Positions 46,606 through 58,228 are shown, numbered from the stretch's first letter. The stretch is 64,000 nt of DNA from Ceratopteris richardii (GCA_020310875.1 CM035407.1:68338158-68402157), one strand, 5' to 3'. The notes: generated by a model from the letters alone, not told the origin. Numbers and translations are program-made.

Positions 46606-46860
46606 TGTGAACCACCTCTATGAGAGGATGGAGGGTGTGAGGCCACTTGGCACTCATGCAAGAGATGCATGGAATAAGAGAAAGTAACGGAAACATATAT
46701 ATAGGTTGTGAGGTTGGGAGATGGAACTTATGTCTTCTCTCACTATTCTAGAAGAGGCAATCACACACGTGGTTTGCATGTCTTATTTTTAGCTCATCCC
46801 AAAAATAGGGGAGATCATAGGGCCATGGCAGGGGGAAATGTCATATTGGTATCAAAGCCA
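46606..46860 (+). repeat. Small LTR-like unit with primer site
   Basis: TGTGAACCACC at 46606 to GTCA at 46843, then TGGTATCAAAGCC at 46847, one mismatch from the usual tRNA-iMet site. It contains TATATAGG near 46698. It interrupts C7. No matching 3' LTR was found in the window. It may be the 5' end of the element whose gag relic lies at 47936-48472. Confidence 0.55.
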
Positions 46861-47935
46861 GTTAAACGACATGGAAGGCTGACTCTAAGCATGAGAAGAA
46901 CAACAACCAAATGCCCGCAAAGACGAGCGATTGACACTGCCAGATTTCACACGCACGTGCCTGCGAGGAGCTTAGAAGAGCATCACTTGCCCTCCTTCCC
47001 CTCTCTTGGATGATAGTTGACCTCTCTTGGTTTGCTTTATGAAGGCTTCTGTGCATTGGATTTCACCATATGTGGGATAAAAAGCTACATGAGCACTGTA
47101 TTCTGAAACACTCAGAGCCTACAAAGATTTACAAAATTGCTGAAAGGAGCAACGTGACAAGCATTTTTTTTCCAATTTTGGACTTGGAGAGGAAGGAGGA
47201 AACCATAGCCAATTCTTAATACCAATATATTCTTATGTGATCTATGGCATGCTCTATTTAATTCCATTTTTTCTCCCACTTTTGGAATTCAAAATCACTT
47301 CTTTCCAAATCTTCAAAGTTACCTCTATGGCAATATTCATTCTTCTTACTTTCACTCCAGCCTATATCTGTACCCTCTACATCAACAAGGTGCTTTTTTT
47401 TGCTCGAGAGCATCGATTTTTGTTGAAGCATGAAGCTTACCTCTTAAGCTTTCTAATGATACTAAGCAAATCAATTTTGGATATTCTTTTGCAAGTCTAA
47501 AAGTCTCTGCAAGTTCTCTACAAGAACCAAGAATACCTTTTGAAGGCTTGTTTTGATGCTGCCGAAGCTCAAATTTTGCTATTCCACTTGGATTTGACTT
47601 ATAGCTTCAAGATTTAGGTGCTCGATATCCATTGGTTCTCTGATGAGTACTCGCGAGAATCCCATTTATCCAAATTTGGTGAATTTTGGTGCTTGTGGAG
47701 ACTTTCATCATGATTGTGTTGCTTTCCAGAGTACCCAATTATCAACCAAACATTTCAAATTTACTTTTGGGCATGACAAGGACTACAATCAGTAGCTAAA
47801 AGCTTTGAAGAATCATCCAAATTTACTTTCAAGGCATCCAAGATCTATTGGGGAGTGAACTTGAGTCTGTTCTTTCATTTTCTATACTTTATTTACATCT
47901 TGGAATTTCAAATTCTTTTAGTATTGTTCCCATCA
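46861..47935. other. No recognisable gene
   Basis: Includes a hydrophobic 87-codon ORF (47237-47500) with no family signature and biased T-rich composition. I treat it as chance. Confidence 0.45.
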
Positions 47936-48472
47936 TGGAGACCATAGAGAAGCAAGACCAACCTTCTTCTTTATCAGTTCCTCACATCAATGAAAATCCA
48001 AAAAAATTAGAAAATCAAGAAAAACCAAAAGAGGTAGATATGCAAGATGTTGAGGAGGAAGTGGATTTATATGATGAGTTTATTACTCAGTCCCAACATC
48101 GTGCACTTTAGGATAGAACCATGAAATTAGAATCTGTTTTGGAAAGTTTGACCTTAGCCTTCGGACAATTAAAAGACCAATTTGTTACTTTAGAAAATCA
48201 TCTTACTTCTTTTCTTTCCCAACACATTTGAATGTGAGGTCTCTCATGATACCTCAACTAGGACTCAAAATGAAGAAGAGCTTGATCCTAGGCCCTCCAT
48301 ACCTCTTACTATAGTTAAGGAGAAGCAACTCAAGGATACACCTTTGCTCAAAGACCTCAAGCCACCCACCTTTATGGGAGATGATAGAGATCATAATAAG
48401 GATGCGGTATATACATGTTTCTTCAAAAGTGGAGTGACTTCCATCAACTAAAAGGAACTCTAACCAAGTATA
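47936..48472 (+). pseudogene. Gypsy-like gag relic, 5' part
   Basis: METIEKQDQPSSLSVPHINE, an acidic stretch (DVEEEVDLYDEFITQSQ), a helical segment (LESVLESLTLAFGQLKDQF) and, after a shift, PLLKDLKPPTFMGDDRDHNK. The last resembles the start of a plant gypsy capsid. It is interrupted at 48473 by the palindromic element; likely continuation at 51415. Confidence 0.55.
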
Positions 48473-48907
48473 TGTTATATTCCAGAGATGTACATGCCTA
48501 GAGGAACGAGAAATTCCTTGCTCAGGGGATAGCCAAGGCCAAAAGCTAGAGAGTTCATACGAGGTATCTACTCATGATGGCCACATGGGTAAAGGGACCT
48601 TAGAGAGAACTCTAGATGGTGACTAGGCAAGGGCTATAAATAGGCTAGGAGGTGAGTCCCAGGCATGTCATTCTCCACTTCTCACATTTGGCGTCAGAGA
48701 AGTGGAGAATGACATGCCTGGGACTCACCTCCCAGCCTATTTATAGCCCTTGCATAGTCACCATCTAGAGTTCTCCCTAAGGTTCCTCTACTCATCTGGC
48801 CATCATGAGTGGGTACCTCATATGAACTCTTTGGCTTTTGGCCTTGGCTATCCCCCGAGCAAGGAACTTCTCGTTCTTCTCGACACGTACATCTCTGGAA
48901 TATAACA
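48473..48907. repeat. Inverted LTR pair, about 210-bp arms, 11-bp centre
   Basis: CCACTTCTC ... AGAAGTGG stem around the centre TTTGGCGTCAG, with near-perfect complementarity out to both TGTTATATTCC ends. Transcribed across, it would give a long hairpin RNA. Confidence 0.9.
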
Positions 48908-51414
48908 CTCTCTCCCCATTCTAAAGATCATTGTCCTCAATGATATAGAAGGAGCTATAAACCTAGGAATCACAATATGTGATTCCAAATAATAAGAGTA
49001 GAGTGGGCTAGGTGTCTGAAATACTAGATAATAAAAAAGTAGACAACTAGTCTCTCTGCTTCCTATCTAGCATTTCCACCAACAAAGAGTAGTCCTTGCC
49101 TTGGGGATACTATAGGAATCCTTATGAGGCCCAATGAGTTCATATGTGTGCAACATAAGTACTCAAAATATCCTCAAATTCCCTATGCCTAGAACTTGAC
49201 CACTAACTTGTGATGGCTTGTCACTTGTAGAGACCTTGGCAGTTTGCCCTTGTCTCTATGAAATAACCATTGATAGCTTGTCACATGGTATATTGTGAAA
49301 AATCACTTACTCCACTAGAGTAGCAAAAAAATACTATGCTCATCCAAAACAATCTGACAATGCTCCAATATTGTAATGAAATGAAACTCAAGAAAGTCTC
49401 ATAATCTATCAATGATCCAGAGTATGGACCAAGCTGTCAATTTGTTAATGATCCAGACTATGGACCCAGATCTCAATCTATCACATCCAAAGTATGGATC
49501 AAAATCTCAATCTATCATATATAATAATCCAAACTATGGGTCAAAATATCTCCCATACAAAGTAAGTCTCAATCCACTCTCCAAAACTAAGTCCATCATG
49601 CCAAGTGAAGACGTGCTAAGAAAGTATAGCAACTAGTGGAACTACCACCTCCTTCTTAATAATACAATGTAAAATGTTCCAAGTGGATGAAACTTGCTTT
49701 ATCTCTGACCACCATCTAATCATTATTGTGATCAAATCATTCATAACTAGGAATGAGGCATCCCTAGTAAACTAGTATAATAATCTGGCACTCCCATAGA
49801 GGGAAGGAAACACTTCATGATTTCATTATTATTATTATTTATGGTTGTGAATACTCACCTATTTATTCTTATGGTTTTGAGATACGTTTTTTACTTTAAT
49901 CTCATACACACATCTACGTGGGGTATAAAGTTTGGTGGTATGGGACATCAAACTTTGTAATCTATGTAGGTGTAGGACAGAGAGTATGGGAGAGAAGTCT
50001 ATGAGATTGTATTTTTTTATGGTTTGGAGTTCATTCATATGATCTTCTTACTATTGGACAACAGAGGGGCAGTTGAGACAGTCACTCTGTATGTGATCGC
50101 AAACAAGGCAAGTCTGCAGGCTAGTAGCCTAGAAGCAGAAAGGCAAGGTTAGCACATAAGTACTATGAATAGGCAATTGCATTAAGGAAGAAATTCATAG
50201 AGTAAGTACTACTTTATTTGATATGCCTAAGGATAGGCCATGGTATGAGGTGAGCTAGATGCTTAGCCTAGTGGGCTATGAGTGTGCACACATGTACTTA
50301 CCATTTTTTAGTATAGTTAGTTGACTCATATTATGGTCCTCATTATATTTGGGAGTGCCAGATTATTACAACAATTTACTAGAGAAACCTCTTTCTTAGT
50401 TAGGAATGATCTGATCATAGTGATGATCAGATGGTGGTCAAAGATAAAGAAAGTTTCATCCACTTTGGAACATCATGCATGGTATTATTGAGAAGGCAGT
50501 GGTACTTCCACTAGTTGCTATACTTTCTTAGCATGTCTTCACTTGGCATGATGGACTTAGTTTCACAGAGTGGATTGGGATTTACTTTGTATGGGAGATA
50601 TTTTGATTCATAGTTTGGATTATCATATATGATAGATTGAGATTTCGATCCATAGTTTGGATGTGACAAATTGAGATCCTAGTCCATAGTTTGGATTAGT
50701 GATAGATTGACATCTTGGATTTATAGTTTGGATCATGATGAGACTTTCTTTAGTTTCATTTCATTAGAGTGAGTAGATAAAGTAGATTTAATTGAGCTTA
50801 GAGATTAAGCACTATTTGGAAAAGATTTCCAATTATCTTTCGTATTTTTCCACATAGATTGGGACATAGTTAGACTGTTTTGGATTAGCATGATAGTTTT
50901 CATTACTCTAGTGGAGTAAATGATTTTGCACAATTATACCATGTGACAAGTTGTCAATGGTTATTTCACTGAGACAAGGGAAAGCTACTAAGGTATCTAT
51001 AGGTGGAAAGCTATCACAAGTTAGTGGTCAAGGTCTAGGCATAGGGATTCCAAGGATATTTCGAGTGCTTATGCTGCACACATCTCAACTCATTGGACCT
51101 CAAAGGGATTCCTATATTATGCCCAAGGCAAGGACTACTATTTATTGCTAGAAATGCTAGATGGGAAGCAGAGAGACTAGTTGTCTACTTTTTTATCATC
51201 TAATATTTCAAACACCTAGCACACTCTACTCTTATTATTTGAAATAACAGATTCTGATTCAAAGGTTTATAGCACCTTGTATATCATTAAGGACAATGAT
51301 CTTTAGAAGGGGGAGAGAGTGTTATATTCCAGAGATGTACATGCCTAGAGGAATGAGAAGTTCCTTGCTCAAGGAATAGGCAATCCCAGAAGCCAAAGAG
51401 TTCATATGAGGTAC
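48473..51414. mobile_element. Palindromic non-coding LTR element
   Basis: Order on the plus strand: LTR forward 48473-48686; primer-site start TTTGGCGTCAG; LTR reversed 48698-48907; 3' internal region reversed (48908-49802, beginning with CTCTCTCCCC, the complement of a purine tract); a spacer of about 550 bp; the same internal region forward (50351-51319, ending GGGGGAGAGAG); and a truncated forward LTR 51320-51414. LTRs start TGTTATATTCC and carry CTATAAATAGG. The arms contain degenerate repeats of about 37 bp with the core CAAACTATGGATC but no coding domain. It splits a gag relic. No clean target duplication is visible. Confidence 0.85.
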
Positions 51415-51570
51415 ATATTGCTCAAGAGTCTTGATGATCTTCAAAAGGTATGTGGGTTTCTCAAAGGACTTGATAAAGCTATAAAACTTGAAGTATGATG
51501 TAATGCTCCTAAAACTTTAGAAGATGTAATTAAATATGCCCAACTGTATGAGGATAATAACCATGTTGCT
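51415..51570 (+). pseudogene. Gypsy-like gag relic, 3' part
   Basis: SLDDLQKVCGFLKGLDKAIK and NAPKTLEDVIKYAQLYEDN resemble the late capsid region of plant gypsy Gag. Probably continuous with the relic ending at 48472 before the palindromic element landed. Confidence 0.5.
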
Positions 51571-52505
51571 ATAGATATAATCTCATGCTAAATAATCACA
51601 TGCAATTCCTATTGTACTATAAGTGAAGTTTAACATTGATGTTTTATCAGTTTTAGTTGTTTTTGTATTACAAGATATCTGTTTTTGTATTGCAGATATT
51701 TTTCCTTCTAATGTTCAAGAGTGACATCCTCTTGAATGTTTAATAGAAACATTCAAAGTTCTTCATAAGAATTATGCAGAACTTATGTATACAAACAAAT
51801 CGATTCCCTTTTTCAATAGTATTCAATTATTTGTCTATGTTTTAGATTATGAGTTACCATCAGGGAGGAGTGCTTATGGAAGTCTTGTACATCTTCCTAC
51901 TTCTTGCATCTCTTCATTAGATTGGGAATCTCTTGATCAATTGATAGTTTCAAGTTTTCTGTGCAAGATGAGAGATGACATTCAAAGGGCAATGTCAGCA
52001 GGCTAAATTTCTTGAAGGATAAAGACTCAATGGTTATTGGCTCTTCATGTTTTTGTAGAATGTTTTAAAAACATGCTATTATAGAAACCAAAAACAATGT
52101 GGTTGAATATGAGAGTTTCACTTTCAAATATTGATGATGTTTTAGGTAGTGAATGGGATAACAAAGAAGTTCAAAAGCTAGAAGACATCATTTTATGTAA
52201 AGTTACTCCAAATTCATTTTCAATTTTATATCATATATCTTGACAATCTCTTGTCTTAGGATATGATTAAAGAAGGTGGAAAAAAAATCTTGGACTCTCG
52301 ATACCCTTGGATTCAAAGGAGAACTATCTAGAATTTGAGTTAAAATTACTAATGCATCCAAATTTTCAACCTAGGAAAATAATTGCACTGCAAATTGGAA
52401 ACTCAAAAATGTTAGAGAGCTTCCAGAGTACCATGATGAGGTTTCACCACAATTTAGATTCTCAATTGATGGTGCAATGGTAAACACTAGATCAGAGAGA
52501 AAATT
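51571..52505. other. No recognisable gene
   Basis: A 73-codon ORF at 51785-52006 and shorter ones; no family similarity seen. Confidence 0.4.
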
Positions 52506-52514
52506 ATCTTGCAT

Positions 52515-53060
52515 TACTTGTCTGCCACCCAAGGTTATGAAGTTTCAACCCTTAAGAATGTAACCAGTCTTGCCCTTTTTCTTCCACCAAAAATTTTGAA
52601 TGGAAACAAAGACATTGTGTGCTAAATAATTTTGTCTCTTTTTCCTTTGTGTAAACTCTTCATATTCAAATTTGCATTTTTTTGGTTTATATCATTGCTA
52701 TGGAAGGTTTCTATTGTTCAAAGACTTTTATCGTTGCTATGGAAGGTTCCTATTCTTCAATGACTTTCTCCCAGAAAATAACTCATAAAGATAAGGATAA
52801 AGATATTAGGGTAGGAATAGAGCATTTAGGGTAGGAATATTGTAAATAGAGCATTTAGGGTAGGAATATTGTAACCCTTAAAAATGTAACTAGCCTTGCC
52901 CTTTTTCTTCCACCAAAAATTTTGAATTGAAACAAAGACATTGAGTGCTAAATACTTTTCTCTCTTTTTTTTATGTAAACACCATCTTCATATTGGCATT
53001 GGTTTGGTTTATATCATTACTGTGGAAGGTTTCTATTGTTCAAAGACATCCACGTGAGTG
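52515..53060. repeat. Direct repeat of about 180 bp and 29-bp tandem units
   Basis: 52535-52725 and 52870-53055 share TTGCCCTTTTTCTTCCACCA, CAAAGACATTG and GGAAGGTTTCTATTGTTC blocks. Between them, 52806-52872 holds two to three units of about 29 bp (ATAGAGCATTTAGGGTAGG core). Single copies of that core flank the foldback element on both sides. Confidence 0.75.
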
Positions 53061-53094
53061 ATTAGCTAAATAGAGCATTAAGGGTAGGAATATA

Positions 53095-53434
53095 TACCTT
53101 GTTAATCAATAATTAAAAAGTCACAACTGATTCAAGCAAAGAGAGCAACCCATGAAGTTCAAGTGGCCCTAATCGCTTGAATCATTTTTTCCCTTTGATA
53201 AATGGCCCTAATCGCTTGAAGCTTGGAGGAGACAAACAATTCAAGTGATAAGGGCCATCGGAGGTTCTCTAAATGTCCTAATCACTTGAATTGGTTGTCT
53301 CCTCCAATCTTTAAGTGATTAGGTCCATTGATCAAAGGGCATGACTGATTCAAGCGATTAGGGCCATTTGAAGTTCCCAACTGATCTCTTTGCTTGAATC
53401 GATCGTGACTTTTAAATTAGTGGTTAACAAGGTA
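53095..53434. mobile_element. Foldback/MITE-like element, 340 bp
   Basis: The whole element is an inverted repeat with arms of about 165 bp. The ends are TACCTTGTTAA ... TTAACAAGGTA, flanked by TATA at 53091-53094 and 53435-53438. The arms contain repeated GGCCCTAATCGCTTGAA motifs and inner GGAGGAGACAA/TTGTCTCCTCC. No coding capacity. The duplication could be TA or TATA, so the superfamily (for example Tc1/mariner-like) is not settled. Confidence 0.8.
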
Positions 53435-53470
53435 TATAGAGCATCAAGGATAGCAATATTACAAAATGGA

Positions 53471-53572
53471 GAAGATTGGATGACACAAACAATTCAAGAA
53501 ACAAGGACCATCAGAGGTTCTCCAATTGTACCAATCACTTGAATTGGTCATGTCCTCCAATCTTCTCCATTT
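53471..53572. repeat. Related short hairpin
   Basis: AATGGAGAAGATTGGA ... TCCAATCTTCTCCATT; the interior resembles the centre of the 53095-53434 element (CAATTCAAG, CATCAGAGGTTCTC). Probably a decayed internal fragment of the same family. Confidence 0.75.
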
Positions 53573-53729
53573 TTGCTTCACAAGCCCAAGTTTTCACTTA
53601 AGAGATCAATAAATCATGACATAGCATAAAAGGGAACAAGTAATCAAATAACCACTTATCATGTTAGTTGATCTCATAAATAGAAGCCACACTACAAATC
53701 CTTCCTATACTTTAGTAAAAGGTACTACC

Positions 53730-54265
53730 TGTAAGACAATAGTTACGCAATATAACACAGAAACAATAGCATAGAAGATAACAGATATAGGAGAATCTCA
53801 ACAATTTTCTACTAGCAGCAAGTACAAAGATGATGGTGTTGTCCACCCGTGCGCTCTCAAGGTAGAGCTTAAATGGTGATCTAGACAACTCTAGATAGGG
53901 AGATACAAGGTAGAGGTATGCTGGCTCAATTCGATGTCTCAAGTAGTGCAGAAGTCATGTATATATAGGATCATGGGTGGTCTTCCATGGACGACTATAC
54001 ATGGGCGGTAGAGCATGGTAGGCCACCGCCCACGTCATTGCCATACATGGCTTAGGCCGGTTGAACCAACCTAAAAAGTATAAATGATTTTTGACCCTGG
54101 TAACTCCCTTTCCTTACAATACCTTACATGGTCCAATATGACCATCCAACATGCAAGTTGGGATTCCCGTCAATTGGGTAATGCACGCTTCGCTTCTCCT
54201 CATAATGGGGGCCTTACAAAATGTGCATTCAATCATGAGGGGTAGACATTTATCATATACTAACA
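53730..54265 (-). repeat. Copia C5 3' LTR (536 bp)
   Basis: Minus strand TGTTAGTATATG ... TGTCTTACA. The right edge is fixed by the purine tract GAGGGGGGG at 54266-54274. Same family as the C4 LTR. Confidence 0.8.
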
Positions 54266-55095
54266 CCCCCCCTCAATGTTTACTGATGAAAAATCAAGTA
54301 GGTTTTGGTCCTATGCCCATCTGTTGAAGATGCCTGTTGACCTTCTCTCTTCCAAGTGCTTTAGTGAATATTTCAGCATAATCTACCTCTGTTGGGCAAT
54401 ATTCTAGCTCCACAATTTCATCTTCAATTAGCTCACAAATGTAATGGTACTGTACTTCTTTGTGCTTGGTGCGAGCATGAAATACTGGGTTCTTTGCAAT
54501 AGCCATACAACTTTGATTATCACACTTGAGTACAGTCGCCATATTTAATGGAAATCCTAGATCAGCCAGATTCTCCTTAACCAGACTACCTCACAAGAAG
54601 CAAAACAAGCTCCTTTGTACTCTGCTTCAGTGGAGGAGAGTGCAAGAGTTGGTTGTTTTCTACTTACCCAAGAAAATATTTCTAAACCAATTGAGAAACA
54701 ATATCCAGAAATTGATTTTCTAGAATCACAATCTCCAGCCCAATCTGAATCACAATATCCATGGAGTGTATCACCTGTGGTATAAAAAATACCAAAATCC
54801 AAGGTTCCTACAATGTACCTTAGAATTCGCATTCCAGTGACTCTTCTTAGGTTTGTTGGAAAACCTGCTTAATACTCCAACAATATAGCAAATGTCTGGT
54901 CTAGTGTTGCACAGAAAAATAAGACTTCCAACGAGCTTCGTATACTTCTTAACATCTACATCAGGCATGTTATCATCCATAGATAGCTTATGATTTACCT
55001 CCATAGGTGTGCTAGTTGGTTTACAGTCCATCATTCAAAATTTCCTTGAGAATTTCTTTGGCATATTTTTGTTGTGAGATGAAAATGCCATTATT
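54266..55095 (-). pseudogene. Copia C5 RT end and RNase H
   Basis: Minus strand. QQKYAKEILKEILNDGL and TSTPMEVNHKLS close the RT. Then come KYTKLVGSLIFLCNTRPDIC, a frameshift near 54835, and HGYCDSDWAGDCDSRKSISG, SSTEAEYKGACFASCEVVWL and KCDNQSCMAIAKNPVFHART. HYICELIEDE leads to YAEIFTKALGREKVN and a stop at 54294. It is truncated at about 55095 by the LTR of element D. Confidence 0.88.
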
Positions 55096-55909
55096 AGAGG
55101 AAGTATTTTGATGGAAAAATAATTGTAAAATGCCAAAAAATTGTAAAAATATTTATGCAAATGATGTAAAAATGAGGAAGAGTCTTCCTCATATAGATTA
55201 GAATCATATGTATTTTTTCTAGAATTTTTGGAAACTCCTAGATAGTATATTTTTAGCTTAGAAGGGAAAAGGACCAAAATTCAAGTGTGAAAAGGGACAC
55301 TTGAAAATGTATAAAAGACAATTTCCTCTATTTTGAGAGGGTTGGTTATTTGTATTTGATGCTATCCAAGTAAAGAGAGAGTTTCTTGCAGAAAATCGTG
55401 ATTCTTCCTTTTGTGTGAATTTCTTTGATTTGTTGAGTCTATTCTATGTGTATCCATGGAATTTGTAAGCTTCTATTGTGCATCTCTGATGAATGTGTAT
55501 GAAGAGAGTTGATTCTTGATGTGTTGAGTGAGAAATTGTTGAAGAATGATGCTGGAGATGTAAATCATCAAATTTCACAGAATCACGATTGTCTCGTCTG
55601 AAGGTTATAGGTATCATTTTTTAGATTTGACTTCATGATTGTGTTCTGCTGAGAAAATAACACACTTTAGACACTAAGATCATTGGAAATGGTGTAGTAT
55701 TGCTCAAGATAATCAAAACCCTAGAAATTCCTCTTCATCTTCATTATTTCTCAGAAATCTAGCCAGTTTTCTCTTATTTCTTAGATTCTATCATCTAGAA
55801 GGGGCTGTGGTCTCTTGTATACTTCCAGGATTGACAAATATAAGATGTATTGTTGATTCTGTATGCTAAAATGATTGGAGAGGACAACTCCAAAGGTTAA
55901 CAACAAACA
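55096..55909 (+). repeat. Element D 5' LTR (left edge uncertain)
   Basis: The right edge is the CA at 55909, six bases before the primer site. The left edge is placed where C5 coding sequence ends. TATAAAAG at about 55309 is the likely promoter. Contains two AATCRYGATT motifs (about 55397 and 55575) that also recur in the leader. Confidence 0.7.
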
Positions 55910-55914
55910 TTTTT

Positions 55915-55933
55915 TGGTGCCGTTGTCAGGGAG
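55915..55933 (+). other. Element D primer-binding site (tRNA-Asp type)
   Basis: TGGTGCCGTTGTCAGGGAG differs from the common plant gypsy site TGGCGCCGTTGCCGGGGA mainly by C-to-T and G-to-A transitions, as expected after cytosine deamination. Confidence 0.85.
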
Positions 55934-57723
55934 TATAGCAAAATCTTCATTGAAGTTGGACCTTGCTGGATCCTCTAATGTTGATGGTATTGAACACATT
56001 GAAAAGGTAATACTCTTTAATCAAGAAATGGAAACATGAAAAGGTAGGTTTCTTTGTTTTTCTTTTGAGAAAAGAAAGCAATAGATAATATTTTGAGAAT
56101 AAGAAGTGATGAAATTCTTGCAAATTGATAGTTGCTCATATCATTTTTGAGAGTAAAATGCAAGTGTGTGACAAACTCAATCAAGAAAGCTGAAGATAAG
56201 GTAAAATGTGTCTATCTTTGCATTTGTAGAGTGCTTTTTGACCAAGTACCAAGCAAAATTGTTGATCTTGGGATAGATAACATGATTGCATTGAGGAAAT
56301 TCAAGAAAAGTAGTTAGATGCAGGTAGATAAGATCCATTTGTTAAACAAGGCAAAGCAATAATCTTGAGAAAAAGTTTATTTGCATCTTGAAAAAAATGT
56401 GTGAGTTTATCTTTGCATAAATTGATATTTTCACTTCTTACCACATTCTTCTTTGGGAATTTTTGCTCATGAACTGATTAGATAGCAAAGCAGAAAAGAG
56501 CATAACCAATCAGGAAACACAAGATCAATAGATCACTAAACAAGAAACCCTAAGTGAAGTGTTTACCTTAATTTAGGGCAAAATACTAAAAAAAATCATA
56601 AAATTCATTAAAACATTCAAAAAAATTTCTTTTTTTCCTTAGGAAGCTGGACTGAAGGGTTGTTGATAAGAGTAAAGGGAAACAAGTGGAAAGAAAAGTC
56701 AAAAATTGAAAAAAAAAACTGGAAGTTCAGAAAACACGATTCTCTTCACAGAATCGCTAATTTTTCTTAATGATGTAAAATTGCAGGTGACAAGTGATTT
56801 GGAGTGGGTGAAGAATCTTGAAGAGGATTAAGAGGAAAGAAGACTCAAAATTGCAAAAAATAGGAAGTACAGAAAAAATACGATTCTCTGCATGGGATCG
56901 TGATTTTCTGTAAGAGGAAAAAATTTTGAATTATTGTGCATATTTGGGTTTTAAGGTAGGTAATTCTAAAAGGCTTCACTAAGTTGAGTAAGTGAAGGAA
57001 ATCAAATTCTAAAAATCAGTGAGGATTGAGCATCAAGTGGGTAAAGTGGGACAGAAGTACAGAATTGCGATTTTTACCAGTAGGATCAAGGGAGAAATTT
57101 GTGATGAAAAGTTAGAAATTGGGAATTAACATCATAAAATTGTGAAGGATAAAAACTTGAACAAGTGAAAAGTGAAGATTTTGAAAATATTGAAAAAAAT
57201 CGTGATTGTGTGAAATCTGTAAAACCCTGGAATCTCAGAAGAAAACTCATTTGAGTGAGGAAGAGAGAGAGTGAGAGAGGGACAGAATCGCGACTTTCTG
57301 CAAACACGAGCTTTTGGACATTTTCTGATCAAGTAAGCAAGGTAAGGATTTCCTAATAAAATTTTGTATTCTCTCAAGTCCTTATGTCATGTTTAGAACA
57401 TAAAAACTCAGAGAACAGTAAAATCACAGAATCGTGACTTTTAGGGTTTTGAATTTTACAGAGAAATAATAATAATTTTGTTGAAATCTTTCATTGCATG
57501 ATAAAAGTTTAATAAAACAACTCTATTGAAGGAATAAAAACTTAAAAAACAAGAACCTCAAAAATTTCAAAATCTGCACAAAATCGCGATTCTGTAGTCA
57601 GATACAAAATCGTGATTCTCTGGAACAAAACACAAAAACACGATTCCCAGAGCACGATTTTCATAAGAAAATCGTGTTTTCTAACAATTGTGAGCAATCA
57701 CGATTGTCTGGGAACAAAATCGT
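55934..57723 (+). other. Element D long leader with dispersed AATCRYGATT motifs
   Basis: 1.8 kb without a credible gene. The motif AATCGTGATT / AATCGCGATT / AATCACGATT, often next to CAGA or TCTG, recurs near 56735, 56880, 57062, 57196, 57285, 57425, 57575, 57608, 57640 and 57695. Density rises toward the tandem array. Confidence 0.7.
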
Positions 57724-58216
57724 GGAAAACACGATTCTCTTCACAGAATCGTGAAAAACACGATTCTCTTCACAGAAACGTCAAAAACACGATTCTCACC
57801 ACAAAATCGTGAAAAACACGATTCTCTTCACAGAATCATGAAAAACACGATTCTCTTCACAGAATCGTGGAAAACACGATTCTCATCACAGAATCGTGAA
57901 AAACACGATTCTCTTCTCAGAATCATGGAAAACACGATTCTCACCACAGAATCGTGAAAAACACAATTCTCTCCACAGAATCGTGAAAAACACGATTCTC
58001 TTCACAGAATTGTGGAAAACACGATTCTCTTCACAGAATTATGGAAAACATGACTCTCATCACGAAATCTTGGAAAATACGATTCTCACCACAGAATCGT
58101 GAAAAACACGATTCTCTTCACAGAATCGTGAAAAACACGATTCTCTTCTCAGAATCGTGAAAAACACGATTCTCACCACAGAATCGTGGAAAACACGATT
58201 CTCTCCACAGAATCAT
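57724..58216 (+). repeat. 17 x 29-bp hairpin-forming tandem array before gag
   Basis: About 17 units with the consensus AGAATCGTG, AAAAA, CACGATTCT, CTTCAC. Each unit is a 9-bp inverted repeat with a 5-base A-rich loop and a 6-base spacer. Some stem changes are single-sided (GTG to ATG or TTG). The array ends 12 bp before the gag ATG. Since 29 is not a multiple of three, translation cycles through three frames (KNTILFTES, WKTRFSSQN, REKHDSLH types). It is not a CRISPR array: no unique spacers. Confidence 0.95.
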
Positions 58217-58228
58217 GAAATTAATTGA

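Noticed and set aside
47237..47500. Hydrophobic 87-codon ORF suggestive of membrane segments
   Set aside because: T-rich sequence gives hydrophobic codons by chance; no neighbours, domain or conserved pattern.
51785..52006. 73-codon ORF as a host gene
   Set aside because: No recognisable family, stop-rich surroundings and no splice or promoter evidence.
57612..58102. Repeat-encoded ORFs (KNTILFTES/WKTRFSSQN type)
   Set aside because: The 29-bp unit is not a multiple of three, so all frames cycle through the same peptides; stops end each one and none joins gag.
57724..58216. CRISPR-like array
   Set aside because: Units are contiguous and near-identical without unique spacers, and the genome is a plant with no cas genes.
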